A stretch of DNA of 64,000 nucleotides from Arcobacter siniprincipis (GTDB lineage: Bacteria; Campylobacterota; Campylobacteria; Campylobacterales; Arcobacteraceae), in the NCBI RefSeq assembly GCF_048571125.1, contig NZ_CP182343.1, forward strand, positions 434,001 to 498,000. Direction: 5' to 3'. Below the pieces are notes generated by a model. It searched no databases. It had not been told where the DNA came from and was given only the letters and a program-made list of their open reading frames with translations. Numbering within the stretch: the stretch's first letter is position 1; every line of letters begins with the position of its first letter. This document shows positions 18,260-27,263 of the stretch, piece after piece. Position numbers and translations under genes: made by a program.

Positions 18260-19155
18260 CTTTTAATTTTGAGAAGATAATCAACTACATTTTCAATAAA
18301 CGCATCATGTTTTCTATCTTTTCTATAGGCAATATATAGTTTTCTAGTCATTCTATTGTTACCTATTCTTGATTCAAATAAGGTATTTGATTTAAGAAGT
18401 GAATCAATAGCATTTCTTGAAACTATAGAAACAGTTGGTGTTCCTGTGATCTCAGAGTGTAAAACAGTCTGTATAATAGTTGTAGCACTTGTAACTTCGC
18501 TAGTAACATCAAATTGATCACAATCAGGAAAGTTTGCTTTGTCGAGATTTTCTTTAAATATCATTCTTGTATTTGAATCAGGGTTTCTACATACCCATTT
18601 GTATGACAGTAAATCTTCTGGTTTCGCTCGAGATGGAAGTTTTTGATTTGAAAATATTACAATCTCATCTTCCATCCATTCTCTATATATAATATCATCA
18701 TTTGCAATATAGTTTTCAACTAAAGCAATATCAATTTTTTTATCCAATAAGTCTTCTATTGTCTTATGTGAAACAGAGACATTTATAGACACATCATTAT
18801 GTATATCTCTTTTTAGTTGATTTAAAAATCGTGGTAGGATATAGTTACCTATGATAAATGAAGCACCAAACATAAATGTAACATCTTTATTCATTATTTT
18901 TAATAGTTCTTTTTCGCAATTACTTACCGTTCTTTCAATTTTTTGAGCGATATTATAAAGCATCTCACCTTCTTTGGTTACTTTAATACCATTTTTTTTT
19001 CTATCAAGTAATTGTACTTCTAAATATTCTTCTATAAATTTCATCTGCTGAGTAACCGCAGGCTGTGAAATACCAAGCTTAGCAGAAGCTTTTGAAAAAG
19101 ACTTTTCTCTAACAACCGTTAAAAATGTATTTACTTTTGCAAAATCATTTAACAT
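18256..19155 (-). CDS. LysR-family transcriptional regulator
   Basis: DNA-binding regulator of 299 residues. The N-terminal winged helix-turn-helix is clear (FLTVVREKSFSKASAKLGIS then QPAVTQQMKFIEEYL), followed by a periplasmic-binding-like effector domain. The ATG at 19155 is chosen because an AAAGG ribosome site lies upstream and the HTH then starts at the usual position; a start 10 codons earlier has no such site. It is convergent with the radical SAM gene and divergent from the helicase gene, 116 bp apart. The effector and targets cannot be inferred from sequence. Confidence 0.9.
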   Translation of the reverse strand: MLNDFAKVNTFLTVVREKSFSKASAKLGISQPAVTQQMKFIEEYLEVQLLDRKKNGIKVTKEGEMLYNIAQKIERTVSNCEKELLKIMNKDVTFMFGASFIIGNYILPRFLNQLKRDIHNDVSINVSVSHKTIEDLLDKKIDIALVENYIANDDIIYREWMEDEIVIFSNQKLPSRAKPEDLLSYKWVCRNPDSNTRMIFKENLDKANFPDCDQFDVTSEVTSATTIIQTVLHSEITGTPTVSIVSRNAIDSLLKSNTLFESRIGNNRMTRKLYIAYRKDRKHDAFIENVVDYLLKIKS

Positions 19156-19245
19156 TGATTTAAAACCTTTAATTTTTATTGACATTATAATAACATTTAT
19201 TTATAAACATAAATATTAAAGATTATAGTTTTATTTTATTTTTGA

Positions 19246-19251
19246 TATAAT
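19246..19251 (+). promoter_or_regulatory. -10 element for the helicase gene
   Basis: TATAAT in a T-rich context, 20 bp before the helicase start and just upstream of its GGAG ribosome site. No clear -35 element, as usual in Campylobacterota. Confidence 0.5.
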
Positions 19252-19271
19252 AAAAGCTAATTGGAGTTAAA

Positions 19272-21326
19272 ATGTCAGAAATTTTTTTATCAGCTTTAAA
19301 TGAATCACAACAAAAAGCAGCTAAACACATAGATGGTTCTTTATTAATTTTAGCAGGGGCAGGCTCTGGAAAAACTAAAACTATCACAACAAGATTAGCG
19401 TACTTAATATCAATAGGAATAGATCCTACTTCAATTTTAACACTAACTTTTACGAATAAAGCAGCAACAGAAATGAGAGAGAGAGCTTATGCCATGATTG
19501 GCTCAAATATGAATACTCCTCCAATTCTTTGTACCTTTCACAAATTTGGTTTACTCTTTTTAAAATTTTATATGAGTGAATTAAATAGGAAGAATAACTT
19601 TATAATCATAGATACAGATGACAAAAAAAGAATACTAAGAACCATAGAAAAAGATATACCTGTTGCTATGCTAGTTTCAGAAATATCAAAATATAAAAAT
19701 ACACTATTGACTCCGACTCAAGTGAAAGCAGGAGCTGAACTTAAAATTTATCAGCAAGTAGCAGATGTATATGAAAAATATGAGAATTATTTGTTAAAAA
19801 ATAATCTAGTTGATTTTGATGATTTACTTTTATTGCCATATAAAATACTATCAAACAATGAATCATTGGCAAAAGAGACAAGTGCTAAATATCAATATAT
19901 AATGGTAGATGAGTATCAAGATACAAATGAATTACAATACAAACTATTAAGACTTCTTTGTGTGACACATAGTAATTTATGTGTTGTTGGGGACGATGAC
20001 CAATCTATTTATGGATGGCGTGGTGCAACTATTAAAAATATTTTAAATTTTACTGAGCATTTTGAAAATACTTTAGTTGTAAAACTTGAAGAAAATTATA
20101 GATCAACAGATACAATACTAGATCATGCAAATCAGTTAATAGAGCATAATCGTGATAGATTGGGAAAAAGATTAATAGGAACAAGATCAAAAGGTGATAG
20201 TGTAAGAGTTTACGAATCACATGATGAAAATGAAGAAACAAGAAAAATCATTGAAGATGTTAAAAAGCTTTTAGATAGTGGAATAAAAGGTAGAGATATT
20301 GCTGTATTATTTAGGGTTAATGCACTTTCTAGATCATTAGAAGAAGGTTTTAATAAAGCAGGATTAAATTATAAACTTGTAGGTGGTATGAAGTTTTATG
20401 AAAGAGCAGAAATAAAAGATTTGATTGCTTATTTTAGAATTATAACAAACTCATATGATAATTTTTCTTTTAAAAGAATTATAAACAAACCAAAAAGAGG
20501 AATAGGAAAAACTACAGTTGATAAACTTGAAGCAAAATCAGTTGAACTAAAAAAACCTATTTTTGAGATAATAGATGAATTTTCACCTGATGAGTTGAGT
20601 GCTATTGTTGGGAAGAAAAATTCAAGAACACTAAAAGTATTTTTAGCTTCTATTTTAGATTTAAAAGATACTTTAGAAGAGTCTAAAATGAGATTTTTGG
20701 ATATATTTGAAGATACTTTTGATTTTAGAGCTTCATTCGAAAATCTTCCAGATGGATTTGAAAGACAAGCAAATATTGATGAGTTTTATGGATATGTTAG
20801 AGATTATTTTATTCAAAATCCTCTTTTAGAATTGGATAATTTTTTAAGTGAAATTGCCTTAGGTAGTGAAGACACTGAACTTGAAAATGAAGCAATATCA
20901 ATGATGAGCATTCATGCTTCAAAAGGTTTGGAATATAAAAATCTATTTATTATAGGTATGGAAGAGGGCTTTTTCCCAATAGTTGGAGATGGAAGTGATA
21001 CAGAAGAAGAGAGAAGGTTAGGATATGTGGCATTTACAAGAGCTATGGATAATCTTACTTGTAGTTTTGTTCACTCAAGATTTTACAAAGGAAAAAGAAC
21101 TTCTTTATTAAAAAGTAGATTTTTAGCAGAATCAGGACTAATAAAAGGTTCACTAATGATTCAACAACAGTCATCATCATATAAAAAAGGTGATTTAGTA
21201 CAACATAAAATTTTTGGTATGGGAAGAGTACAAAAAGCTGTAAAAGCTGGAAAAGACTTTAAGCTTACTATTAACTTTGGTGGAACTAAAAGAGATATTC
21301 TTTCGTCATTTGTAGAAAAAGCTTAA
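19272..21326 (+). CDS. UvrD/Rep/PcrA-type DNA helicase
   Basis: Superfamily 1A 3'-5' helicase of 684 residues for DNA repair or replication restart. Visible motifs are the Q motif (LNESQQKAA, 9-17), Walker A AGAGSGKT with K34, Walker B DEYQDTNE (213-220), motif III DDDQSIYGWR (241-250), and motif VI VAFTRAMDNL near 590. A C-terminal segment (GDLVQHKIFGMGRVQ) resembles the Tudor-like tail of UvrD/PcrA that contacts RNA polymerase. It leads helicase-truB-ispE-smpB with gaps of 7 bp or less. It could be called uvrD, pcrA or rep; the eye cannot separate these. Confidence 0.93.
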   Translation: MSEIFLSALNESQQKAAKHIDGSLLILAGAGSGKTKTITTRLAYLISIGIDPTSILTLTFTNKAATEMRERAYAMIGSNMNTPPILCTFHKFGLLFLKFYMSELNRKNNFIIIDTDDKKRILRTIEKDIPVAMLVSEISKYKNTLLTPTQVKAGAELKIYQQVADVYEKYENYLLKNNLVDFDDLLLLPYKILSNNESLAKETSAKYQYIMVDEYQDTNELQYKLLRLLCVTHSNLCVVGDDDQSIYGWRGATIKNILNFTEHFENTLVVKLEENYRSTDTILDHANQLIEHNRDRLGKRLIGTRSKGDSVRVYESHDENEETRKIIEDVKKLLDSGIKGRDIAVLFRVNALSRSLEEGFNKAGLNYKLVGGMKFYERAEIKDLIAYFRIITNSYDNFSFKRIINKPKRGIGKTTVDKLEAKSVELKKPIFEIIDEFSPDELSAIVGKKNSRTLKVFLASILDLKDTLEESKMRFLDIFEDTFDFRASFENLPDGFERQANIDEFYGYVRDYFIQNPLLELDNFLSEIALGSEDTELENEAISMMSIHASKGLEYKNLFIIGMEEGFFPIVGDGSDTEEERRLGYVAFTRAMDNLTCSFVHSRFYKGKRTSLLKSRFLAESGLIKGSLMIQQQSSSYKKGDLVQHKIFGMGRVQKAVKAGKDFKLTINFGGTKRDILSSFVEKA

Positions 21327-21333
21327 GAGTTAC

Positions 21334-22182
21334 ATGCAAAAAAGAATTTATAATAAAGAAGCATTAAATAAGTTAATTGTTGTAAATAAACCCATGTTTA
21401 TGAGTTCAAATTCTTATTTAAACAGAATAAAAAGAAAATACAAAAATAAAAAAGCTGGATTTTCAGGGACTTTAGATCCTTTTGCAAAAGGCTGTTTGAT
21501 TGTTGCTTTTGGGCAATACTCAAAGCTTTTTCAATTTTTTAAAAAGACTCCTAAAACTTATAGAGCAGTTATTTGGTTGGGGGCTATTTCTGAATCACTT
21601 GATATAGAGAATGTCACTTCAATAGATGAACACTGTGAATTAAGAACTGATGATATCAAAAATGAGTTAAATGATTTACAAAGAGAAATAGAATATTATC
21701 CTCCAAAATTTTCTGCTAAAAAAATTGATGGAGAGAGAGCATACACTCTAGCCCGTGAAGGTAAAGATGTAGAGATGAAAAAAAGTGTCATGAAAGTTTT
21801 TGACACAAAATTTATTTCATACAATCATCCTTTTATTACTTTTGAAGCAAGTGTTAGTGAGGGAAGTTATATAAGAAGTTTAGCTCAAATCTTACTTGAA
21901 AATTTGAATTCAAAGGGTACTTTATCTTATTTGAATAGATTAAATGAAGGCGAGTTTTTTTATGAAAATGAAAAAGACTTAAATCCTTTGGATTATTTAG
22001 ATATAAAAGAGATAAACTATAGTGGTGATAAATCATATTTTGAACAAGGTAAAAGAATCTTGTGTGAATATTTGGATGAAAAAGAAGATGGAAAATATTT
22101 AGTAAAATTTGATGATTTTTTTTCTATAATCGAAATAATGAATGGTGAAGTAAAATATATATTAAACAAGGTAATGATATAA
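21334..22182 (+). CDS. truB: tRNA pseudouridine(55) synthase
   Basis: Modifies U55 in the T loop of tRNAs. The 282 residues include the catalytic aspartate D48 in GFSGTLDPFAKG and the usual KPK/KP-type N-terminal motif reduced to NKPMFMSS. It is adjacent to ispE with no intervening base, so translation is probably coupled. Confidence 0.92.
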   Translation: MQKRIYNKEALNKLIVVNKPMFMSSNSYLNRIKRKYKNKKAGFSGTLDPFAKGCLIVAFGQYSKLFQFFKKTPKTYRAVIWLGAISESLDIENVTSIDEHCELRTDDIKNELNDLQREIEYYPPKFSAKKIDGERAYTLAREGKDVEMKKSVMKVFDTKFISYNHPFITFEASVSEGSYIRSLAQILLENLNSKGTLSYLNRLNEGEFFYENEKDLNPLDYLDIKEINYSGDKSYFEQGKRILCEYLDEKEDGKYLVKFDDFFSIIEIMNGEVKYILNKVMI

Positions 22183-22959
22183 ATGAATATAAGCGTTAAA
22201 TCATATGCAAAAGTTAATATCTTTTTAAAAATTGCGGGAAAAAGAGATAACTACCATGAATTAGTCTCTAGATTTGTAAGAGTAAAAAATTTATATGATA
22301 CTATTACTTTTATTCCTGAAAATTCAACAAATGAGTTTAATCTTATTGGTGACTTTGGATGTGAGACACAAAAAAATACAATATATAAAGCATTTTTGGC
22401 TTTAAGAGATAATTGTCCTAAAATAGATGCTTATTTTAGAGTTTATAGTATTAAAGTTGATAAAAGAATTCCAGAGTTTGCAGGACTTGGAGGTGGAAGT
22501 TCAAATGCTGCGACATTCTTAATAATGGCAAATAAATTATTTAATTTATACTATTCAAAAGAAAAATTAGCAAAAATAGGGGCAAAAATAGGGGCAGATG
22601 TTCCATTTTTTGTATATGAATATGATAGTGCAAATGTAACAGGTATTGGTGAAATAGTTGAAAAGTATGAAGAAGAAGCACTTGATATAGAAGTTGTAAC
22701 TCCTAAAATTGAGTGTAATACTGGAAAAATATTTACTTCATTTAGAGAAAGTTTCTATAAAGTGACTTCAAGTGAAATGAAAAACAAACTTTTAAGTATG
22801 GATTCAAAAGATATTTTAAAAGAGTTTAATATATTTGAAGCAAATGATTTATATGAACCAGCATTGAAAAGTTATCCACAACTTGTAGATTATGCAAAAA
22901 AAGATTGGTTTTTTAGTGGAAGTGGAAGTAGTTTTTTTAAGGTGAAAGATAATGGCTAA
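22183..22959 (+). CDS. ispE: 4-diphosphocytidyl-2-C-methyl-D-erythritol kinase
   Basis: GHMP kinase of the MEP isoprenoid pathway; phosphorylates CDP-methylerythritol. The ATP-binding GLGGGSSNA motif is at 101-109, the N-terminal SYAKVNIFLKI is typical, and GSGSSFF near the C terminus is the third GHMP motif. At 258 residues it is slightly shorter than the E. coli enzyme, a common trait in this phylum. Its 3' end overlaps smpB by 8 bp. Confidence 0.93.
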   Translation: MNISVKSYAKVNIFLKIAGKRDNYHELVSRFVRVKNLYDTITFIPENSTNEFNLIGDFGCETQKNTIYKAFLALRDNCPKIDAYFRVYSIKVDKRIPEFAGLGGGSSNAATFLIMANKLFNLYYSKEKLAKIGAKIGADVPFFVYEYDSANVTGIGEIVEKYEEEALDIEVVTPKIECNTGKIFTSFRESFYKVTSSEMKNKLLSMDSKDILKEFNIFEANDLYEPALKSYPQLVDYAKKDWFFSGSGSSFFKVKDNG

Positions 22960-23422
22960 GAAAGAAAAAAATATTAATTTAACATTTAAGAATAAAAAGG
23001 CATTTCATGATTATTTTATACTTGAAAGTTTTGAGGCAGGTATAGAACTTCTAGGAAGTGAAGTAAAATCTATAAGAGAAGGAAGGGTAAATTTAAAAGA
23101 TTCTTACATAAGAATCATAAAAAATGAAGTCTTTGTTTTGAATATGCATATTTCATATTTAGAGACTACTCATGCCATGTATAGACCTGAAGAAACAAGA
23201 CCTAGAAAACTGCTTTTACATAGAAAACAAATAGATAAACTTTTTGAAAAAGTAACTAAAGAAGGAATGACTGTAGTTCCCTTAAAACTGTACTTCAATG
23301 CTAAAAATTTTGCTAAATTACAAATAGCATCTGCACAAGGTAAAAAGCTTTATGATAAAAGAGCTGATTTAAAAGAAAAAAGTTTAAAAAGAGAATCAGA
23401 ACAAGCAATAAAGAATTGGTAA
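22952..23422 (+). CDS. smpB: SsrA-binding protein SmpB
   Basis: Binds tmRNA and delivers it to stalled ribosomes. The 156 residues carry the family blocks NKKAFHDYFI, EAGIELLGSEVKSIREG, and RPRKLLLHRKQI with a basic C-terminal tail. It starts within the last codons of ispE. The stop codon lies in the stem of a terminator hairpin. The tmRNA gene itself is not in the window. Confidence 0.95.
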   Translation: MAKKEKNINLTFKNKKAFHDYFILESFEAGIELLGSEVKSIREGRVNLKDSYIRIIKNEVFVLNMHISYLETTHAMYRPEETRPRKLLLHRKQIDKLFEKVTKEGMTVVPLKLYFNAKNFAKLQIASAQGKKLYDKRADLKEKSLKRESEQAIKNW

Positions 23423-23436
23423 CTTTACCAATTCTT
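23411..23436 (+). terminator. terminator overlapping the smpB stop codon
   Basis: AAGAATTGGTAA (23411-23422) pairs perfectly with TTACCAATTCTT (23425-23436), followed by TTTT-rich sequence. A second 13-bp inverted repeat (23436-23448 with 23453-23465) follows at once, so the end of this operon holds two tandem hairpins. Confidence 0.6.
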
Positions 23437-23578
23437 TTAGACTTTTTTCATTAAAAAAGTCTAAATAATCAAATTAGTTACTTTTGGTAATATTAAATGA
23501 TTCTTAAAAAATATTACTAAACTAAAAAATAATGTTTAAGCTAATATTTATGCCTAATTCGTTAGTATCTTTTCATAA

Positions 23579-23603
23579 GTGACAGTTCTGTGACTTGTAT
23601 AAA
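23579..23603 (+). promoter_or_regulatory. cco promoter region with GTGAC direct repeat
   Basis: GTGAC-N6-GTGAC (23579-23594) repeats with an 11-bp period, about one DNA turn, and is followed by TATAAA (23598-23603), a candidate -10 element 22 bp from the ccoN start. The repeat also forms an imperfect palindrome. A response-regulator or activator site is plausible but unproven. Confidence 0.4.
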
Positions 23604-23624
23604 AAAATTAGTAGGAGGAGATTG

Positions 23625-25091
23625 ATGCAAAACGGTGCACAAATCGAGTACGATTACTCAATTGCAAAAGCCTTTACATTTGCAACAATTCTGTTTGGTA
23701 TCATTGGTATGTTGGTTGGTGTTATTCTAGCGTTCCAAATGGCTTTCCCACAGTTAAATGATTTAGCTGGGGAATACGGTACTTTCAGTAGGTTAAGACC
23801 TTTACACACAAATGGTGTTGCGTTTGGTTTTACTATGAGTGGTATTTTTGCAGGATGGTATTACATCTCTCAAAGAGTTCTAAAAGTTTCTTTGAAAGAA
23901 TCACCATTTTTAATGTTTATTGGTAAATTACATTTTTTACTTTTCTTCATTACAATTCTTTTAGCAGTTGTTACACTATTAGCTGGTATTACAACTTCAA
24001 AAGAGTATGCTGAATTAGAGTGGCCTATAGATATCCTTATCACAGTTTGGTGGGTTTTATGGGGTGTTGGAATTTTCGGATTGATTGGAATAAGAAGAGA
24101 GAGAACATTATATATCTCGATTTGGTATTTTATTGCATCATTCTTAGCAGTTGCTATGTTACATTTATTTAACAGCATGGAAGTTCCTACTGCATTATAT
24201 TCTGGATATGGAGAATGGTATCATTCTGTTTCTATGTATTCAGGTTCAAATGATGCATTAGTGCAATGGTGGTATGGACATAATGCGGTTGGTTTTGTAT
24301 TTACAGTTCCAATTATTGCTTTAATTTACTACTTTTTGCCAAAAGAGTCAGGACAAAATGTTTATTCATATAAGTTATCTATATTAGCTTTTTGGGGATT
24401 AATGTTTGTTTATTTATGGGCTGGTGGACACCATCTTATTTATGCAACTGTTCCAGATTGGATGCAAACTATGGGTTCTGTTATGTCAGTTGTTTTAATT
24501 TTACCATCATGGGGATCAGCTATTAATATGCTTTTAACAATGAAGGGTGAATGGCAACAATTACAATCTAATACATTAATTAAATTTATGATTTTAGCAT
24601 CGACTTTTTATATGTTATCAACAATTGAAGGTCCAATTCAATCAATTAAATCAGTTAATGCGATTGCTCACTTTACAGACTGGATTCCAGGACATGTACA
24701 TGATGGTACATTAGGTTGGGTTGTATTTATGATTATGGCAGCTTTATATCATATGGCTCCAAGAATGTACGGTAGAGAGATTTATTCTAAATCGTTAATG
24801 GATACACAATTTTGGTTACAAACTACAGGTATCGTATTGTACTTTACATCTATGTGGATAGCTGGTATTACACAAGGTATGATGTGGAGAGCATATGATG
24901 AATATGGTTCATTAGTTTACTCTTTCATAGATACAGTAAATGTATTAAAACCATACTATACAATTAGAGCTGTTGGTGGATTATTGTACTTAATTGGTTT
25001 CTTTATGTTTGCATATAATATGTATAAAACGGCAACTGCAGGAAGAGTTCTTGATAAAGAACCAATCAACGCAACGCCAGTAGCTGCATAA
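23625..25091 (+). CDS. ccoN: cbb3-type cytochrome c oxidase subunit I
   Basis: Catalytic heme-copper subunit of the high-affinity cbb3 oxidase in the inner membrane. The 488 residues form about 12 helices. Metal-ligand histidines are visible: H61 in RPLHTNG, WWYGHNAV near 217, the GGHH pair near 268, and GHVHDGTLGW near 355. The ATG at 23625 follows an AGGAGG site; an earlier in-frame TTG-type start would cover that site. First gene of ccoNOQP. Confidence 0.96.
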   Translation: MQNGAQIEYDYSIAKAFTFATILFGIIGMLVGVILAFQMAFPQLNDLAGEYGTFSRLRPLHTNGVAFGFTMSGIFAGWYYISQRVLKVSLKESPFLMFIGKLHFLLFFITILLAVVTLLAGITTSKEYAELEWPIDILITVWWVLWGVGIFGLIGIRRERTLYISIWYFIASFLAVAMLHLFNSMEVPTALYSGYGEWYHSVSMYSGSNDALVQWWYGHNAVGFVFTVPIIALIYYFLPKESGQNVYSYKLSILAFWGLMFVYLWAGGHHLIYATVPDWMQTMGSVMSVVLILPSWGSAINMLLTMKGEWQQLQSNTLIKFMILASTFYMLSTIEGPIQSIKSVNAIAHFTDWIPGHVHDGTLGWVVFMIMAALYHMAPRMYGREIYSKSLMDTQFWLQTTGIVLYFTSMWIAGITQGMMWRAYDEYGSLVYSFIDTVNVLKPYYTIRAVGGLLYLIGFFMFAYNMYKTATAGRVLDKEPINATPVAA

Positions 25092-25106
25092 GAAGGAGGA
25101 ATTATT

Positions 25107-25790
25107 ATGTTTCATTGGTTCGAACAAAGACCGTTTTTCTTTGCGGTATTAGTATTTATATTTATAGCATTTGCAGGTATAATAGAAGTTATACCAGACT
25201 TTGCAAAACAAAGTAGACCAACAGTTGGTACAAAACCATATTCAATTTTAGAGTTAACAGGTAGAAATGTTTATATTAAAGATTCATGTAATGCTTGTCA
25301 CTCACAATTAATTAGACCATTTAAATCAGAGACAGATAGATATGGTATGTATTCACTGTCAGGTGAGTATGTATATGATAGACCATTTTTATGGGGATCA
25401 AAAAGAACTGGACCAGATTTAATGAGAGTTGGGAATTATAGAACAACAGATTGGCATGAGAATCATATGATGGATCCAGCATCAGTAGTACCAGGTTCAA
25501 TAATGCCATCATATGCACATCAGTTTACAAATATGGCAGATGTAGAGACTGCATATGGAGAAGCTGTAACAGTAAAAGGTGTGTTTAATACTCCTTATGA
25601 TGTAGATTTAGATGGAGATGGGAAAGTTGATGTTCCATTAGGGACTTTTGAAGAAGCGAAAGCAGAGGCTTTAAAAGAAGCGAAAGCTATTGCTGCTGAT
25701 ATGAAAAATCAAGCTGTAAAAGATGCCGTAGCAAACGGTCAGATTCCTGAGATTGTAGCGCTTATTGCGTATTTGAATTCTTTAAAATAA
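25107..25790 (+). CDS. ccoO: cbb3-type cytochrome c oxidase subunit II
   Basis: Membrane-anchored monoheme cytochrome c of the cbb3 oxidase. After one N-terminal helix (residues 9-29) the heme site C61-N-A-C64-H65 faces the periplasm, with the methionine ligand probably in GSIMPSYAHQ. The 227 residues end in an alanine/glutamate-rich stretch. A GGAGG site precedes the start, 15 bp after ccoN. Confidence 0.96.
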   Translation: MFHWFEQRPFFFAVLVFIFIAFAGIIEVIPDFAKQSRPTVGTKPYSILELTGRNVYIKDSCNACHSQLIRPFKSETDRYGMYSLSGEYVYDRPFLWGSKRTGPDLMRVGNYRTTDWHENHMMDPASVVPGSIMPSYAHQFTNMADVETAYGEAVTVKGVFNTPYDVDLDGDGKVDVPLGTFEEAKAEALKEAKAIAADMKNQAVKDAVANGQIPEIVALIAYLNSLK

Positions 25791-25799
25791 GAGGTTATT

Positions 25800-26024
25800 A
25801 TGAGTCATGAAGAACTAGTTGATTTACAAGGGTATTTGAAATTTTTTCTTTTACTTGTAGTATTTATTATATTTTACTCTTACGCTTATTCTATATATAA
25901 AAGGGATAAAAAAGGTAAGAGAGATTTTGAAAAATATTCAAACTTGGTACACGATGATTCGATTGACTCTGAACCTCTTGAAGATAGAAACAACAATTTA
26001 GACGAAAAAGAGAAGGAGAAATAG
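25800..26024 (+). CDS. ccoQ: cbb3 oxidase subunit CcoQ
   Basis: Small membrane subunit (74 residues) with a single helix at about 13-30 and a charged cytoplasmic tail. CcoQ supports assembly or stability of the oxidase. The identification rests on size, topology and position between ccoO and ccoP; the sequence itself is poorly conserved. One base separates its stop from ccoP. Confidence 0.85.
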   Translation: MSHEELVDLQGYLKFFLLLVVFIIFYSYAYSIYKRDKKGKRDFEKYSNLVHDDSIDSEPLEDRNNNLDEKEKEK

Positions 26025-26025
26025 T

Positions 26026-26916
26026 ATGAAATCTATGGTAATAGGTGGAATTATTCTTATCGTCGCTTTATTAGCAGGAACTTACTTCGTTGCAGGTGAT
26101 GCTTTTAATAGTGATGATTATATCAATAGTTTAACAATGCTTGGAGCAGTTGCAATTATTACAATTACAGTATTTGTTGCTCTTAAGTATATTAATCAAA
26201 TGAAAAATGATACTGCTGGTGGTGATTTAGCAGAAGAAAAATGGGATGGTATTGGTGAGTATAAAAATCCAATTCCTACAGGTTGGGGTTTAGCATTTAT
26301 AGGAACAATTGTTTGGTTATTTTGGTACATGACAATTGGTTATCCAACAAATGGATTCTCACAAATTGGTCAATGGAATGAAGAAACTATTGAATTTAAT
26401 AAAAAGTTTGAGTCAAAATGGGAAAACCCATCTAAAGATACTTTAACTGCAATGGGTGAATCTGTATTCTTAGTACAATGTTCTCCTTGTCATGGTGTTG
26501 ATGCAGAAGGTATTAATGGAAAAGCTCAAAACTTAACAAAAAGAATGTCACAATCTTCAGTTGAGTATGTGATTAAAAATGGTGCAAATAACCTTAAAAC
26601 AGTATACCCAGGTGGTATGCCTCCTATGATGTTAACAGATGAAAAAGATATTAAAGATGTATCTTCATATGTTGCAGGTGGGTTTAAGGGTGAACAACCA
26701 GCTTCATTTGGTGTGTGTGCAGGTTGTCATGGTGCAGATGGAAAAGGTATGGCATATGTCGCTCCTAATATCAGAAACTATACAGCAGATTTAATTTCAG
26801 CAGTATTAGAAAATGGTAAAAAAGGTGAAATTGGTCAAATGCCAGCATTCAAAGGTAGATTAAATGCTACTCAAGAAAAAGCAGTTGCTGCTTATATTCA
26901 AAGTTTAGGAGAGTAA
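26026..26916 (+). CDS. ccoP: cbb3-type cytochrome c oxidase subunit III
   Basis: Diheme cytochrome c subunit that passes electrons to CcoO. The 296 residues have membrane segments near 5-22, 36-55 and 88-105, the conserved EEKWDGIGEYKNPIPTGW linker, and two heme sites: C152-S-P-C155-H156 and C231-A-G-C234-H235, with methionines in GGMPPMM and GQMPAF as likely sixth ligands. It directly precedes the DUF4006 gene with 1 bp between. Confidence 0.96.
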   Translation: MKSMVIGGIILIVALLAGTYFVAGDAFNSDDYINSLTMLGAVAIITITVFVALKYINQMKNDTAGGDLAEEKWDGIGEYKNPIPTGWGLAFIGTIVWLFWYMTIGYPTNGFSQIGQWNEETIEFNKKFESKWENPSKDTLTAMGESVFLVQCSPCHGVDAEGINGKAQNLTKRMSQSSVEYVIKNGANNLKTVYPGGMPPMMLTDEKDIKDVSSYVAGGFKGEQPASFGVCAGCHGADGKGMAYVAPNIRNYTADLISAVLENGKKGEIGQMPAFKGRLNATQEKAVAAYIQSLGE

Positions 26917-26917
26917 T

Positions 26918-27160
26918 ATGGCTGGAAATTCTCAAATGAACGAAAATGAGAGAGGTATCTTTGCTCTTAGTGGAATTACTGGTATGTTGATTGCTACAGT
27001 TTTATTACTGTCAATTCTTGCTTTTTTAACTATAAATGCAATAGGTGTTCAACAGAATGAAGCGCAAAACTTCTATAAAATCAACCAAGACTTAAATGGT
27101 CTTAAAGCTAATAGTCCTGATAATTCTAGTCAGTACGAGCTTGTTGGTAAAGTGAAGTAA
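26918..27160 (+). CDS. DUF4006-family small membrane protein
   Basis: An 80-residue protein with one membrane helix (about 18-42) and a short soluble tail. Proteins of this family follow ccoP in Campylobacterota, as I recall, so a role in cbb3 assembly or as an extra subunit is likely but not shown by sequence. No heme or metal motif is visible. Confidence 0.75.
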   Translation: MAGNSQMNENERGIFALSGITGMLIATVLLLSILAFLTINAIGVQQNEAQNFYKINQDLNGLKANSPDNSSQYELVGKVK

Positions 27161-27170
27161 GGAGTAAACA

Positions 27171-27263
27171 ATGGATAAAATTATCGGACTATTATTATTA
27201 GGTTCAGCTTTACTTACTGCCTATTTATCATTCTTTGATTCTTCAAGAATTTTTGTAGGATAA
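27171..27263 (+). CDS. 30-residue membrane microprotein in the cco operon
   Basis: A short reading frame starting MDKIIGLLLLG and ending SSRIFVG, with a proper AAGGAG ribosome site 6-7 bp upstream and 10 bp after the DUF4006 gene. It encodes a single hydrophobic helix (about residues 4-21) flanked by charged residues. Its stop codon abuts the next ATG. The tight packing, ribosome site and composition argue that it is translated. It recalls the single-helix accessory subunit CcoM of Pseudomonas cbb3 oxidases in size and type; homology is not claimed. Confidence 0.65.
   Translation: MDKIIGLLLLGSALLTAYLSFFDSSRIFVG

Noticed and set aside
19156..19185. Ten-codon N-terminal extension of the LysR regulator
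   Set aside because: No ribosome site before the earlier ATG, and the helix-turn-helix would be displaced from its usual position.
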